Shown here piece by piece: positions 48,689 through 61,313 of a DNA stretch of 62,231 nt. The notes beneath the pieces were generated by a model. That model ran no database searches. It was not told where the DNA came from and worked only from the letters and a program-made list of their open reading frames with translations. Position 1 is the first letter of the stretch. Each line of letters begins with the position of its first letter. Origin of the DNA: Chloroflexota bacterium (lineage in GTDB: Bacteria; Chloroflexota; UBA11872; VXNJ01); assembly GCA_030744875.1 (NCBI GenBank), contig JASLPR010000056.1, positions 1-62,231 of the forward strand, given 5' to 3'. The position numbers and the translations under genes were made by a program.

Positions 48689-49980
48689 TCAGACCAGCAC
48701 GGATGCCGTTGCCGCGCGTGGCCGCGCCACCCGGCGATAGGCCGCCCAGGCCCGCGCCAACCGCCGCACGCCCTCCTCCATCTCCGCCGCCTCGTGCACA
48801 TAGGGAATCCGCAGCCGGTCGCGGTGGCCTTCCGCCGGCGACATCATCGGCCCCGACAGCACCGCCATCTGGTGACGTTGCGCCACATTGGCGAACTCGT
48901 CGGCGTCGCCCTCCGGTATCCGCACCCACAGCGACAGCCCGCCACGCGGGGCGTCCCAGGTCCAATCCGGCAGCCACTCTTCCAGCAGCGCCGTCAGCCG
49001 CCCATAGCGTCTGCGTACCAGTTCCGCGCGGTCTGCTCGCGTCGGCGCGAACGTCGGCACCAGTTTTGCGGCGACCATCTGCGAGACGATGCTCGATCCC
49101 AGGTCCAGCCCCACCTTGCGCCGTGACAACCGATCGATCAGCGGCGCTGTCGCCCGAATCCAACCCACCCGCAGCCCGCCCCAGAACAGCTTGCTCCCCG
49201 AGCCCACGGTAATGATTGGCTCATCCGGGTCGTGCGCCGCCAAAGGCGGCGGCAGCGGGTCGTCATCCAGCCGGATTTCGGCCACCACCCGATCACCGGC
49301 ACCCCGGTTTCCTTCGCCAGCCGCGCCACCGCCCGCCCGGCCGCCTCCGGCATCACGGTGCCGGTTGGCGCCTGGAAGGTCGGCACCAGGTACACCAGCG
49401 CCGGCGGCGTCCGCCCCAGCGCCTCGCGCAGCGATTCCACGTCCGCCCCGTCGTGGCCCACCGGCACCGGGATCATCCGCGCCCCGGTCGCCCGAAAGGC
49501 GTCGATCGCCCCAATAAAGGTCGGGTCCTCCACCACGACTCGGTCCCCGGGCCGCAGGTACATTTGCGCTAGCAGCGAGATCGCCTGCTGGCCGCCGTTG
49601 GTTATCAGCACCTCGTCCGGGCTCGTCGGAACGCCCTCGGCGGCCAGGTGATCGGCCACCGCCCGGCGCAGTTCTGGTATTCCCAGCGCCTCGTAGCCGG
49701 ACTCCGCCTCCTGTCGGGCGATCTCGTTCGGGTCCAGCCCGGCGATCGTCTCGGCCACCACCTTTGCCCCGCCCAGCGCCGCCTGCGTGAACAGGGTCAT
49801 CGACTCCTTCGCGGCCATCGCGCCGCCCAGCAGGTCGCCTGCCTCGTCGCTCGCGATCCCCGGGGTCATCTCCAGCCCGCCTGACACTCGCGTGCCGCTG
49901 CCCCGGCGGCTTTCCACCAGCCCATCCTGGCGCAGCAGGTCATAGGCCGTCACCACTGTCGTGCGACTCACCGCCAACAT
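48689..49980 (-). pseudogene. MocR-like GntR/aminotransferase, 5'-truncated and frameshifted
   Basis: Begins mid-HTH (LAVSRTTVVTAYDLLRQDGLVESRRGSGTRV); frame changes near 49280 to AEIRLDDDPLPPPLAAHDPDEPIITVGSGSKLFWGGLRVGW. Confidence 0.8.
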
Positions 49981-50076
49981 CCGCGTCAGTCAGTCAGAAG
50001 AGACGGTCTGCGATCGCTGCGTGCAGGTTGGGATGCCGGTCGCGTCTTGCCTGGAAGCGCCCGTAATCGGATCGGG

Positions 50077-50622
50077 CTAGGAGTTGCCTTCGGGCGCCCC
50101 GGGGATCCACGTCTCCTCATCAGCCCCTGCCACCTCCGCCTGCCTGCGCACCAGCTCAAACAGGTAGTTCGAAAGCTGGTTCACATACTCCAGTTCCGTC
50201 TCCTTCAGCGGCCGAACTTCATGTAGCCGTTGCGCGGCTCGTTCCGCCCGTCGGCATACCGAACGGCACAGGTGGATCGCCGCCGCGCCCGGTTCAGCAC
50301 CGGGCACGATGAAGTTCTGCAGCGCCGGCAGCGCGGCCGCCAACGCCTCCTTCTTCTCAACCAGCCCCGCCAACTCCGCCGCGCCGATGCCCACGCTGTG
50401 CCGCGACTCCGGGTCCGCGATCCCGGCCCCGAGTTCCAGCAGGCTTCGTTGCAGTCCCAGCAGCGCCTCCCTGACCCCGTCGTCCGTCACCAACGACCGG
50501 GCCAGCGCCAGCGCCGAACCCAGCTCGTCCAGCGAACCCAGTACCTCCATCAGGAGATCGGTCTTCACGGTCTCCCCGCCAAAGTAGGCCGTCGTCCGCG
50601 GATCGTCCCGGCGCTTGGCCAC
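50077..50622 (-). CDS. PduO-type cob(I)alamin adenosyltransferase
   Basis: [41 protein letters not shown]...[15 protein letters not shown]...[14 protein letters not shown]. Confidence 0.9.
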   Translation of the reverse strand: MAKRRDDPRTTAYFGGETVKTDLLMEVLGSLDELGSALALARSLVTDDGVREALLGLQRSLLELGAGIADPESRHSVGIGAAELAGLVEKKEALAAALPALQNFIVPGAEPGAAAIHLCRSVCRRAERAAQRLHEVRPLKETELEYVNQLSNYLFELVRRQAEVAGADEETWIPGAPEGNS

Positions 50623-50667
50623 ATTCCCTCCAATCGGCTTGCTTCGCGATTGCAAATATAATCGGCT

Positions 50668-53544
<2,877 letters not shown>

Positions 53545-53574
53545 TCCCGGAAGACGCCCCGAAGGGAGCAGGCC

Positions 53575-53958
53575 ATGGAACACGAAGTCATCGGCACCGT
53601 GATGCTGCACGTCGAAATCCGCCTTGCCAGCGGCGAATCCGTCTACACCGAAAAGGGCGGCATGGCCTGGATGGACGACGGCATCGCCATGGACACCAGC
53701 GCCCGCGGCGGCGAAGTCGCCGAGTACGCGCTGGCCGAGGGCCAGAAGATGAAGGTCGATCCCGGCCACGTCGCGCTGTTCGAGCCGTCGGTGGACTTCA
53801 GTATCGAGCGCGTCAAAGGGATCAAGAACATGTTCCTCGGTGGCGAAGGGCTCTTTCTGGCCACGCTCACCGGGCGCGGCCGCGTGTGGCTGCAGACGAT
53901 GCCGCTCACCGGTCTCGCGGCCGCCATCAACCGCCTGCTGCCCCGGCGCCACAACTAG
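53575..53958 (+). CDS. AIM24/TIGR00266-like protein with apparent internal deletion
   Basis: MEHEVIGTVMLHVEIRLASGESVYTEKGGMAWMDDGIAMDT | GGEVAEYALAEGQKMKVDPGHVALFEPSVDFSIERVKGIKNMFLGGEGLFLATLTGRGRVWLQTMPL. Confidence 0.75.
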   Translation: MEHEVIGTVMLHVEIRLASGESVYTEKGGMAWMDDGIAMDTSARGGEVAEYALAEGQKMKVDPGHVALFEPSVDFSIERVKGIKNMFLGGEGLFLATLTGRGRVWLQTMPLTGLAAAINRLLPRRHN

Positions 53959-54018
53959 CGCACCCCGCCCCGACACGCCAGCGTTAGCCGGCCTGGGTCG
54001 ACCGCCGAACCCGCCCGT

Positions 54019-54963
54019 CTACTGCGCGGGCGGTCGGAACTCCGAATCGTTCGCCGGAGCCGGCGGCTCGTCGTCGCCCGCCGCATCCGCGGCCGGCTCA
54101 ACCGCTTCCGCCTCATCGGCTTCCGCTGCCGCGCCCTCCACCGGATCGCCGTTCTCGTCCAGGTCCTCATCCCCGTGCAGCCCATGATCGAACTCGATGT
54201 GCTGCACCAGGTCCGGCAGGTCAAAGTCCAGCGGTCCTTCCGCCCGGCTCAGCCGCCCGTCCTCCATTAGCAAGGTGTCGTCGGTGAACTGACTCAGCGC
54301 CGGGTCGTGGGTGGCCATTGCAATCGAGATGCCACCCTCGTCCGTAATCCGGCGAAAGAGCATCATGATCTCCAGTCCGGTCACGCTGTCCAGCGCCCCG
54401 GTTGGCTCATCGGCGATCAGCAGTGACGGCTCATTCGCCAGCGCCCGGGCGATCGACACCCTTTGCTGTTCGCCACCGCTCAATTCGAAGGGCCGGTGCG
54501 TCATACGTTCGCCCAGGCCCACCAGTTCCAGCAACTCCCGCGTCCGTGCCCGCCGCGCCCGACCGCCCAGGCCGGCGATCCGCATGCTCAATTCCACATT
54601 CTCAAACGCCGAGAGCACCGGCAGCAACGAAAACGTCTGGAAGATGAATCCCATCTCGTGGCGGCGCAGTTTGGTCAACTCCCGGTCCCCCATCGCCGTC
54701 ATATCGCGGCCCTCGAAAAACAGTCGTCCCTCGGTGGCCTGGTCCAGCCCGCCGACCAGGTTCAGCAGCGTCGTCTTGCCGGAGCCCGACCGTCCGCGCA
54801 GCGCCAGGAAGCGCCCCCGCGGAATCTTCCACGTCACCCCGTCAACCGCACGCACCTCGTTTTCCTGGCCGATGTAGTAGTAGCGGCTCGCCGCCTCGAT
54901 GGTGATCAGGTCGTCGCCGACGTTGCCGTAGGTCTTCGCGCCCTGTTCCGCGGTGGTCGCCAT
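54019..54963 (-). CDS. ABC transporter ATP-binding protein with acidic C-terminal tail
   Basis: LRGRSGSGKTTLLNLVGGL; LSGGEQQRVSIARALANEPSLLIADEPTGALD. Confidence 0.95.
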   Translation of the reverse strand: MATTAEQGAKTYGNVGDDLITIEAASRYYYIGQENEVRAVDGVTWKIPRGRFLALRGRSGSGKTTLLNLVGGLDQATEGRLFFEGRDMTAMGDRELTKLRRHEMGFIFQTFSLLPVLSAFENVELSMRIAGLGGRARRARTRELLELVGLGERMTHRPFELSGGEQQRVSIARALANEPSLLIADEPTGALDSVTGLEIMMLFRRITDEGGISIAMATHDPALSQFTDDTLLMEDGRLSRAEGPLDFDLPDLVQHIEFDHGLHGDEDLDENGDPVEGAAAEADEAEAVEPAADAAGDDEPPAPANDSEFRPPAQ

Positions 54964-55917
54964 CTAGCCCGACCCCCGCCCAAACAGCCCGCGCCGCGCC
55001 GGGGTGTCCTCCGGCGCTTCTTCTTCGTTATCGTCGGCCGCCGAGCGCACCGTCACCCGCCCATCCTCCACGTCCACCACCGCCCGGCCCTCGATGCCGA
55101 GTTGCTGCAGGTACTCGCGCGGGATCTGCAGCCGGCCCGCCGGGTCCACGATTACAAACTCTTCGTGCGAGTGCTCGTCGCCATCTTCCTCCCCGCCCAC
55201 CCGGCGCACGGTCTCCGTGCTGGTCCGCCCGTCGCGGATCGCCACCACCCGGTCCACCCGGCGCGCGATATTGCGGTCGTGGGACACGATCACCACCGTC
55301 AGGTCGCGTTGCTCGCTTAGCGTCCGCAGGATCTCGTAGATATGCGACGCCGTCTCGTTGTCCACCTCACCGGTCGGCTCGTCTGCCAGGATCAACTCCG
55401 GCTGATTCGCCAGCGAAATCGCGATCGCCACCCGCTGCTGCTGCCCGCCGGAAAGCTCCCCGAGGTGGTGGTGCATCCGGTCCTGTAGCCCCACCGCCTC
55501 CAGTAGTTCCATCGCATATTCTTTGCGGTTGCGCGCCGACACATTCGCAAACAGCATCGGCGCCTGCACGTTCTCAAACGCGGTCAGGTAGGGGATTAGG
55601 TTCCGTCCGCTCTGCTGCCACACAAACCCAACCTTGTAACGCTTGTAGTAGACCAGTTCGCTCTCCGGCGCCTTCACCAGGTCTATCCCGCCCACCAGGC
55701 AGCCGCCGGCGCTCGGCCGGTCCAGCCCGCCGAGGATGTTCAGCAGGGTTGATTTGCCCGAGCCGCTGTTGCCGATAATGGCCATCAGCTCGCCCTTACG
55801 TACGGTCAGGTCCAGGCCCTGCAGCGCCACAACCTCCAGATCCGCCACCTTGAAGATCTTCACCAGGTTGTCGCAGACGATATAGGGCTCGCCGCCGTTG
55901 ATAGGTTGTTCGCTCAA
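54964..55917 (-). CDS. ABC transporter ATP-binding protein with C-terminal AbrB/SpoVT-like domain
   Basis: IIGNSGSGKSTLLNILGGL; LSGGQQQRVAIAISLANQPELILADEPTGEVD; tail IVDPAGRLQIPREYLQQLGIEGRAVVDVEDGRVTV. Confidence 0.93.
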   Translation of the reverse strand: MSEQPINGGEPYIVCDNLVKIFKVADLEVVALQGLDLTVRKGELMAIIGNSGSGKSTLLNILGGLDRPSAGGCLVGGIDLVKAPESELVYYKRYKVGFVWQQSGRNLIPYLTAFENVQAPMLFANVSARNRKEYAMELLEAVGLQDRMHHHLGELSGGQQQRVAIAISLANQPELILADEPTGEVDNETASHIYEILRTLSEQRDLTVVIVSHDRNIARRVDRVVAIRDGRTSTETVRRVGGEEDGDEHSHEEFVIVDPAGRLQIPREYLQQLGIEGRAVVDVEDGRVTVRSAADDNEEEAPEDTPARRGLFGRGSG

Positions 55918-58772
55918 CCCGCTTCGCCTCCGAATTTCATGGCCTCGTGAATCTTAATCCGCCGCAGCATCCACGCGGACACCGGGAACGACAGCACCAG
56001 CACCGCTCCGAAGAGTATGAATATCCGCCCGATATCGACCCAGGCCGTTTCCACGATAAAGGCCGGCGTATTCGCCAGCTGGTCGGCGCTCAGCTGCAAG
56101 AACGGGATGAACATGGCGCCGGTCACGATCCCCAGGATCGTCCCCACCAGCGTGCCCAGGAGAATCAGGAACCCGTTCTCAAACACAAACAGCGCGATCA
56201 TCTGCCTCACCGAGAGCCCCATCGCCCGCAATATGCCGAACTCCTGCAGCCGGCGTCGGAACGACAAGAAGGAATACATCAAGAAGCCGAGCAGCGTCAG
56301 CACGGTGGAAACTATAAAACCGATTGAGAGGATGCCGAACGTACCGGTCTGGGTCGCGTCGTTGCGTGTCTCCAGAATCTCCGCCTGCGCCCCGGTCGAC
56401 CCCATGATCACAATGTCCGCCTCGCGCCGCAGCCGGTTGCTCACATCCTGCGCCGCCGCCCCGGGCCGCAGCGTCGCCACGATGTCCCACGGGCTCTCTC
56501 CGAAGTTGCGATGGATGAAGTCCACGTTCGTCACCACGAACACCCCGTCATCCGGGTAATGGGTCGGGAACGAATCAATCCACCCGGCGATAAAGAACTC
56601 AATCTCGTTCTGCGCCAGGTTGAAGCGCACCGGGTCGCCGATCCGTAGCAAGAGCCGCTCTTGGAAGAATGCCCGGTCGGCCAGCAGCGCCCGCTCATCC
56701 ATCGCCAGTGAGTTCATCAATGCGTTCAGCGGAGCGTCCGAGAAATCGTCGCGCCACCAGACCGTCTGCGCGAAATCGATCGGGTCCACCCCGTAGGCGG
56801 TCAGCTTTTCGGTCCCGCCCTCGCCGGGAATCGGGTAGACGGCCTCCGACTCCCACAACCGCGCCAGCTGTTCGATCTCCGGCTCTCCTTCATCTGAAAG
56901 CAGGTCGTAGTGCCGGTCGGCCGGCGTAATCAGCCACAGTTGCCCATCCTCATCCCACAGTCCGGTTTCATCGAAATAGGCCTCGCCGCCCACCTTAAAC
57001 ATCACCCGGTCGTTGATATTGCGGTCGATCGTCGCGGCCATCGAGGCGCTAAAGGTACCCAGCGCGAAGGTCAGGACCAGCAGCAGCACCAGCCGCACAA
57101 ACTGACCCGGGCTCCGCGCAATCTGCCGCAGGCCCAGGTGGATGCCCACCCCGTAGATCCGGTTACCGACCGTCGAGATGGCCGCCACGATGTAGGGGAA
57201 AAAGCGCAGGAATACCAGCGCCACCGCGAAGATAAAGATCACCGGCGCCACCAGCAGCAGCGGGTCCGAAAACAGCTCGCCCTCCGGTCCTAGGCTCAGC
57301 AGCGATTCCCGCCCGCTCAGGATCATGAAACCGTAGATCGCCACCCCCAGCAGCGCCACGTCCAGGAAATAGCGCTGATACATGGGCCTGCGGGTGGCCC
57401 GCGACACATCCTGTTTATAGGTAACAATCGACTGCCGCGCGGCTCCGATCGCCGGACCCAGCGTCGCCGCGATCGACAGCACCACCGCCCCGGCCGCGAA
57501 CAGGTAGTGCTGCATGCTCAGCTCGATCGGCAGGTCTTCCCGGTTCGTAAACACCAGGAAGGTATAGGTCTTCCCGATCACCTGCGCCAGGTACTTCGCC
57601 AGGAAGGGCCCAATAATCATTGCTATCGCTCCCACAAGCAGCCCTTCCAGGATGTAGACCCCAACGATCTGCCACGTCCCCACTCCGCGGGATTTCAGGA
57701 TCGCAATTTCATTGCGTTGCCGGTCTACCACCATTCCCGCCGACAGGCTGATGTAGTACAGCACGATCGACACCACCGGCGCGCTCAGGATAAACAGCAG
57801 CAGCTTCAGGAAAAACAGCTTCTGGTCGAACTTGAAGAACGTCTCTTCCGGCGACACCTCCAGCTTGGTGCCCGGCAGGATTGTGTTGGTGCTCGCCCGC
57901 AGGGTGTAGAGGCCGCCGGTGATCTGCTGGTAGTTGCTGGCCTTGATGGCCGAAGCGTCGAAGTTCGAATACCAGGTCGCTTCGTAGAACATGCCGTCGT
58001 ACTGCTCGACCAGTTCGCTCAGGTAGACCTCGCGCTCCACGTACATCCCGGCGTTGTCGAACGCCGTCTCCGCGTTATACAGCCAGTAGGTCGAATCCGG
58101 GTCGGTCGGTACCCAGCGCCCCACAATATGCGCCCCCAGCAGGCTTTCCTCCTCGGTATCCGGGTGCTCGTACACGATCTTCACCCGATCCCCGACGAAG
58201 GCGCCCATGTTGTCGATCGCGTCGTTGATCATCAGGACTTCCAGCATCGGCATCTGCCCGCCGGCCCCGTCATCAACCATGGTCACATCGAGGCTGGGCG
58301 CGCGTCCTTCGATGATCTCAATGTGGTCGTACAGGTCGCTCATGTTGAAGAACATCCCGTAGGCCAGTTCTCCCCGCCGTCGCCCGGTGGTTGCTGCCGC
58401 GTCGTACTCCAGCACCGGCATCATGTCGGTCTGCAGGTAGGTCACCTGGTCCAATTCGGGCAGGCCGACCAGGTTAGGCAGGTAGTAGCCGAAGAAGGCG
58501 TCGGCCTCCTCATACTTCTGCCGCGTGGTCGCCACTTCCCCGCTCGCTCCGCGGTCGAAATGCCTCAGCAGCACGCTGCTGCGCGGCTGCAGGCGTTTCG
58601 GGTCGGGCTTCGCCAGTTCCAGCTTCAGCAGGAACTCGCTGATCCCCTCCGAGTAGAGCGGGATCGATGTAATCAGCGTCACTGTGATCAGCAGCCCCAG
58701 CGCCGTGCTCAGCACCAGGACCCCGTTGTTCACCAGGCGTTTGCCGACGAATGACAGCAGCGCGTAAATCAC
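55914..58772 (-). CDS. FtsX/MacB-like ABC transporter permease
   Basis: 952 aa; ILKSRGVGTWQIVGVYILEGLLVG; FGILRAMGLSVRQMIALFVFENGFLILLGTLVG. Confidence 0.9.
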   Translation of the reverse strand: MIYALLSFVGKRLVNNGVLVLSTALGLLITVTLITSIPLYSEGISEFLLKLELAKPDPKRLQPRSSVLLRHFDRGASGEVATTRQKYEEADAFFGYYLPNLVGLPELDQVTYLQTDMMPVLEYDAAATTGRRRGELAYGMFFNMSDLYDHIEIIEGRAPSLDVTMVDDGAGGQMPMLEVLMINDAIDNMGAFVGDRVKIVYEHPDTEEESLLGAHIVGRWVPTDPDSTYWLYNAETAFDNAGMYVEREVYLSELVEQYDGMFYEATWYSNFDASAIKASNYQQITGGLYTLRASTNTILPGTKLEVSPEETFFKFDQKLFFLKLLLFILSAPVVSIVLYYISLSAGMVVDRQRNEIAILKSRGVGTWQIVGVYILEGLLVGAIAMIIGPFLAKYLAQVIGKTYTFLVFTNREDLPIELSMQHYLFAAGAVVLSIAATLGPAIGAARQSIVTYKQDVSRATRRPMYQRYFLDVALLGVAIYGFMILSGRESLLSLGPEGELFSDPLLLVAPVIFIFAVALVFLRFFPYIVAAISTVGNRIYGVGIHLGLRQIARSPGQFVRLVLLLVLTFALGTFSASMAATIDRNINDRVMFKVGGEAYFDETGLWDEDGQLWLITPADRHYDLLSDEGEPEIEQLARLWESEAVYPIPGEGGTEKLTAYGVDPIDFAQTVWWRDDFSDAPLNALMNSLAMDERALLADRAFFQERLLLRIGDPVRFNLAQNEIEFFIAGWIDSFPTHYPDDGVFVVTNVDFIHRNFGESPWDIVATLRPGAAAQDVSNRLRREADIVIMGSTGAQAEILETRNDATQTGTFGILSIGFIVSTVLTLLGFLMYSFLSFRRRLQEFGILRAMGLSVRQMIALFVFENGFLILLGTLVGTILGIVTGAMFIPFLQLSADQLANTPAFIVETAWVDIGRIFILFGAVLVLSFPVSAWMLRRIKIHEAMKFGGEAG

Positions 58773-58826
58773 GGCGGAACCATCACCCGGCTGGTCTGCC
58801 CGGGCGCCTCGGTCGTCCGCGCGACG

Positions 58827-61061
58827 TTAGGGCGAAGCGAAGATCTGCTGCCCTTCTTCAAGGCCATCCAGTATCTCAATCTCGGTATCACTTTGAATGC
58901 CCACCGTCACCGGCAGACTCCGCCGCTGGCCATCGATGATCGTCTCCACAAAGTCGCGGTTGTTCACGGTTCGCACCGCCGTCAGCGGTACCTTCAGCAC
59001 GCCCTCCTGCACCTGCACCACGATCTTGAGCCGCGCCAGCATTCCTATGTCCATCCCGCCCCGGTCGAATTCCCCGTCGATGATTGTTTCCGGGATCTTT
59101 ACCGTCTGGCCGGTCGTGCTGATGATGTTACGCGGCAGGGTCGTCACGCGGCCCGTGAAGGTTACTCCCGCGAAGGCGTCCATGGTGATCTCTACCGGCT
59201 GTCCCACCGAAAGGCTTGGCTGGTCAACCTCGGGCACCACCGCCTCGATAACTAGCTTCGTCGGATTCGCCAGCCCGATGATCTCTTGGTAGGCGGCCAC
59301 CTGGTCGCCAGGCCGGCCGCGCACAAAGGTGACCTCGCCGGCGAACGGCGCGATCACCTGGTTCTCGAAGGTCTGCTCCTGCAATCGCTCCAGGCTGATC
59401 CGCGACTTCTCCAGGCTGTTACGCAGGATCACCAGGTCGAAGTCCTTCGACGACTCCCCGGCGTCATAGCGGGCCAGCGTGTCCCGGGCGGTCTCCAGGT
59501 TGCGGCGCAGGATCACCAGATCCAGGTCCGCCGAGGACTGTCCGGCTTCGTACTCGGCAAGTCGTTCTACGGCGATGTCGCGGTTGCTCACCGCCATGTC
59601 CACGGCACGGGTGGCCGAGTCAATATCGCTCTGTGTCGGGTTCAGGAGGGCGTCCAGGGCAGTTTGCGCGCGCACCAGGCCGGCGCCGGCCGACGCGGTC
59701 GAAGCGCGGGCTCGCTGCACGTCGGTCGTCCCTCGCCCGGCCTCCACCTGCGCCAGTTCGTACTGCGCCTCGGCCAGGTCGGCGCGGGCGCTTGACAGGG
59801 TCGCCTCAGCGGCCGCCAGGCCCGTGCCGTATTCGTTCTGGAACTCCGTCGCCATCCGGTCGATCGCCGCCTGCCGGGTCCCACCGCCCATCGCCACGTC
59901 CAGCGCCTGCTCCGCGCCCAGCAGGGTGCTGCGCGCGGCGGCGACGTCGGCCTCGGCCGCCACGATCTCCGCATTGGTGGCCGGCATCAGCGCGTCGTTG
60001 TAGGCCCTGATCGCCTCTTGCCAGGTGATCTCCGCCTTCAGCTTCGACTCATCCGAGCCGCTCCCGCCAACCGCCGCCTCGTGGTCCAGGCGGGCCTTTT
60101 CAAAAGTATTCTCCGCCTCGAGCCGCTGGGACGCCGTCGGCTTGTTCAGTACGTCCACCAGGTCGGCTTCCGACTGGTAGAACGCCGACTGCGCGGTCGC
60201 CACGTCGGCTTCCAGAATCTCCATCCGGCGCAGCGCGTCGGCCTGGGCCTCCACTGCGGTCGGCGCGCCCTGGGCCTGCACAGCCGCCAGCGTCTGCTCG
60301 GCCGCGGCCACCGCCGCCTGCTGGGTCGCCACGTCCGCCTGCACTCCGGCCAGGCTCTCCGAGATCGAAGATTCCAGTCGCGCCTGGGTCGTACTCGCGC
60401 TCACGTAGCTCGAGTTCGCCGACGCAACCGATGCCCGCGCCGAGGCCTGCTGGGCCTCGGTGCCGCCGGCCAGCAGGTTCTCGAGGGCCAGTTCCGCGGT
60501 CACCACCGAATTCTCGGCCTGCAGCACCGCCGACTCGGCGTTGGTGTACCCGGTCGCGCGCGTCTGTTCCTTCGCCGCCACGTTGTTCTCCGCCACCAGC
60601 ACCGCCGTTCGGGCCGAGGATCGATCCTGCTCCAGCCCCGCCTCCGCCGAGAACACCCGCAGTTCGGCCGTCTCAAAGTTCTTCTCCGCGTCAGCCACCT
60701 GCGACTCCAGGCCGCCGGTCTCCAGCTCCGCCAGCACCTGCCCCACTTCCACCGATTCACCCTGGCGCACCAGCACGTTCTTGATACGTCCGGGGGCCCG
60801 GAAGAACAGGTCCTGGCGCTCCTCGGCCTCCACCCGCCCGGTGACCTTGATCGCCTCTTCCAGTATGCCGAATTCCACCGCCACCATCGGGCGCTGTTGA
60901 CTCGATCCGGCGGTCAGCAGTGTTGGCGTGGGCGCCACCGACTGCACAAAGAATTCACAACCCGCGCAAGTTACCCCCACCACCATAGCGACCAGCGACA
61001 GCGCGATTCTGGATTTCAGGTCAAGACTCCTGGAGAGGTTTGCTCGGCGTGCGACCGTCAT
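58827..61061 (-). CDS. HlyD/RND-type adaptor with long coiled coil
   Basis: FRAPGRIKNVLVRQGESVEVGQVLAELE; IAPFAGEVTFVRGRPGDQV; PLTAVRTVNNRDFVETIIDGQ. Confidence 0.9.
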   Translation of the reverse strand: MTVARRANLSRSLDLKSRIALSLVAMVVGVTCAGCEFFVQSVAPTPTLLTAGSSQQRPMVAVEFGILEEAIKVTGRVEAEERQDLFFRAPGRIKNVLVRQGESVEVGQVLAELETGGLESQVADAEKNFETAELRVFSAEAGLEQDRSSARTAVLVAENNVAAKEQTRATGYTNAESAVLQAENSVVTAELALENLLAGGTEAQQASARASVASANSSYVSASTTQARLESSISESLAGVQADVATQQAAVAAAEQTLAAVQAQGAPTAVEAQADALRRMEILEADVATAQSAFYQSEADLVDVLNKPTASQRLEAENTFEKARLDHEAAVGGSGSDESKLKAEITWQEAIRAYNDALMPATNAEIVAAEADVAAARSTLLGAEQALDVAMGGGTRQAAIDRMATEFQNEYGTGLAAAEATLSSARADLAEAQYELAQVEAGRGTTDVQRARASTASAGAGLVRAQTALDALLNPTQSDIDSATRAVDMAVSNRDIAVERLAEYEAGQSSADLDLVILRRNLETARDTLARYDAGESSKDFDLVILRNSLEKSRISLERLQEQTFENQVIAPFAGEVTFVRGRPGDQVAAYQEIIGLANPTKLVIEAVVPEVDQPSLSVGQPVEITMDAFAGVTFTGRVTTLPRNIISTTGQTVKIPETIIDGEFDRGGMDIGMLARLKIVVQVQEGVLKVPLTAVRTVNNRDFVETIIDGQRRSLPVTVGIQSDTEIEILDGLEEGQQIFASP

Positions 61062-61313
61062 CCCGCGCTCGGAGTCCAGGCTTCGCCGTCACTGTGGCGA
61101 TTTCCCGGTGCTCTCATTCCGACGCGAGCTGCCTACAGGGTAGGGCCCCGCAGATTGCGACACTTACACAACTGAGGATGCTATCGATCCGCTCCTTCAC
61201 TGTCAACGATACATAAAGTCTTTGTAACCTCTACGCTTCCCTACCCTCACCTATTACAATCGACCCTGTTCTGGTCTGGTGTGCGGCAGCCGTCCCCAAT
61301 CGCGAAGGTCCCA

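Noticed and set aside
41551-50033. Shared 13-mer GTGCAGGTTGGGA at about 41551 and 50021
   Set aside because: A 13-bp match between two sites in 62 kb is expected by chance.
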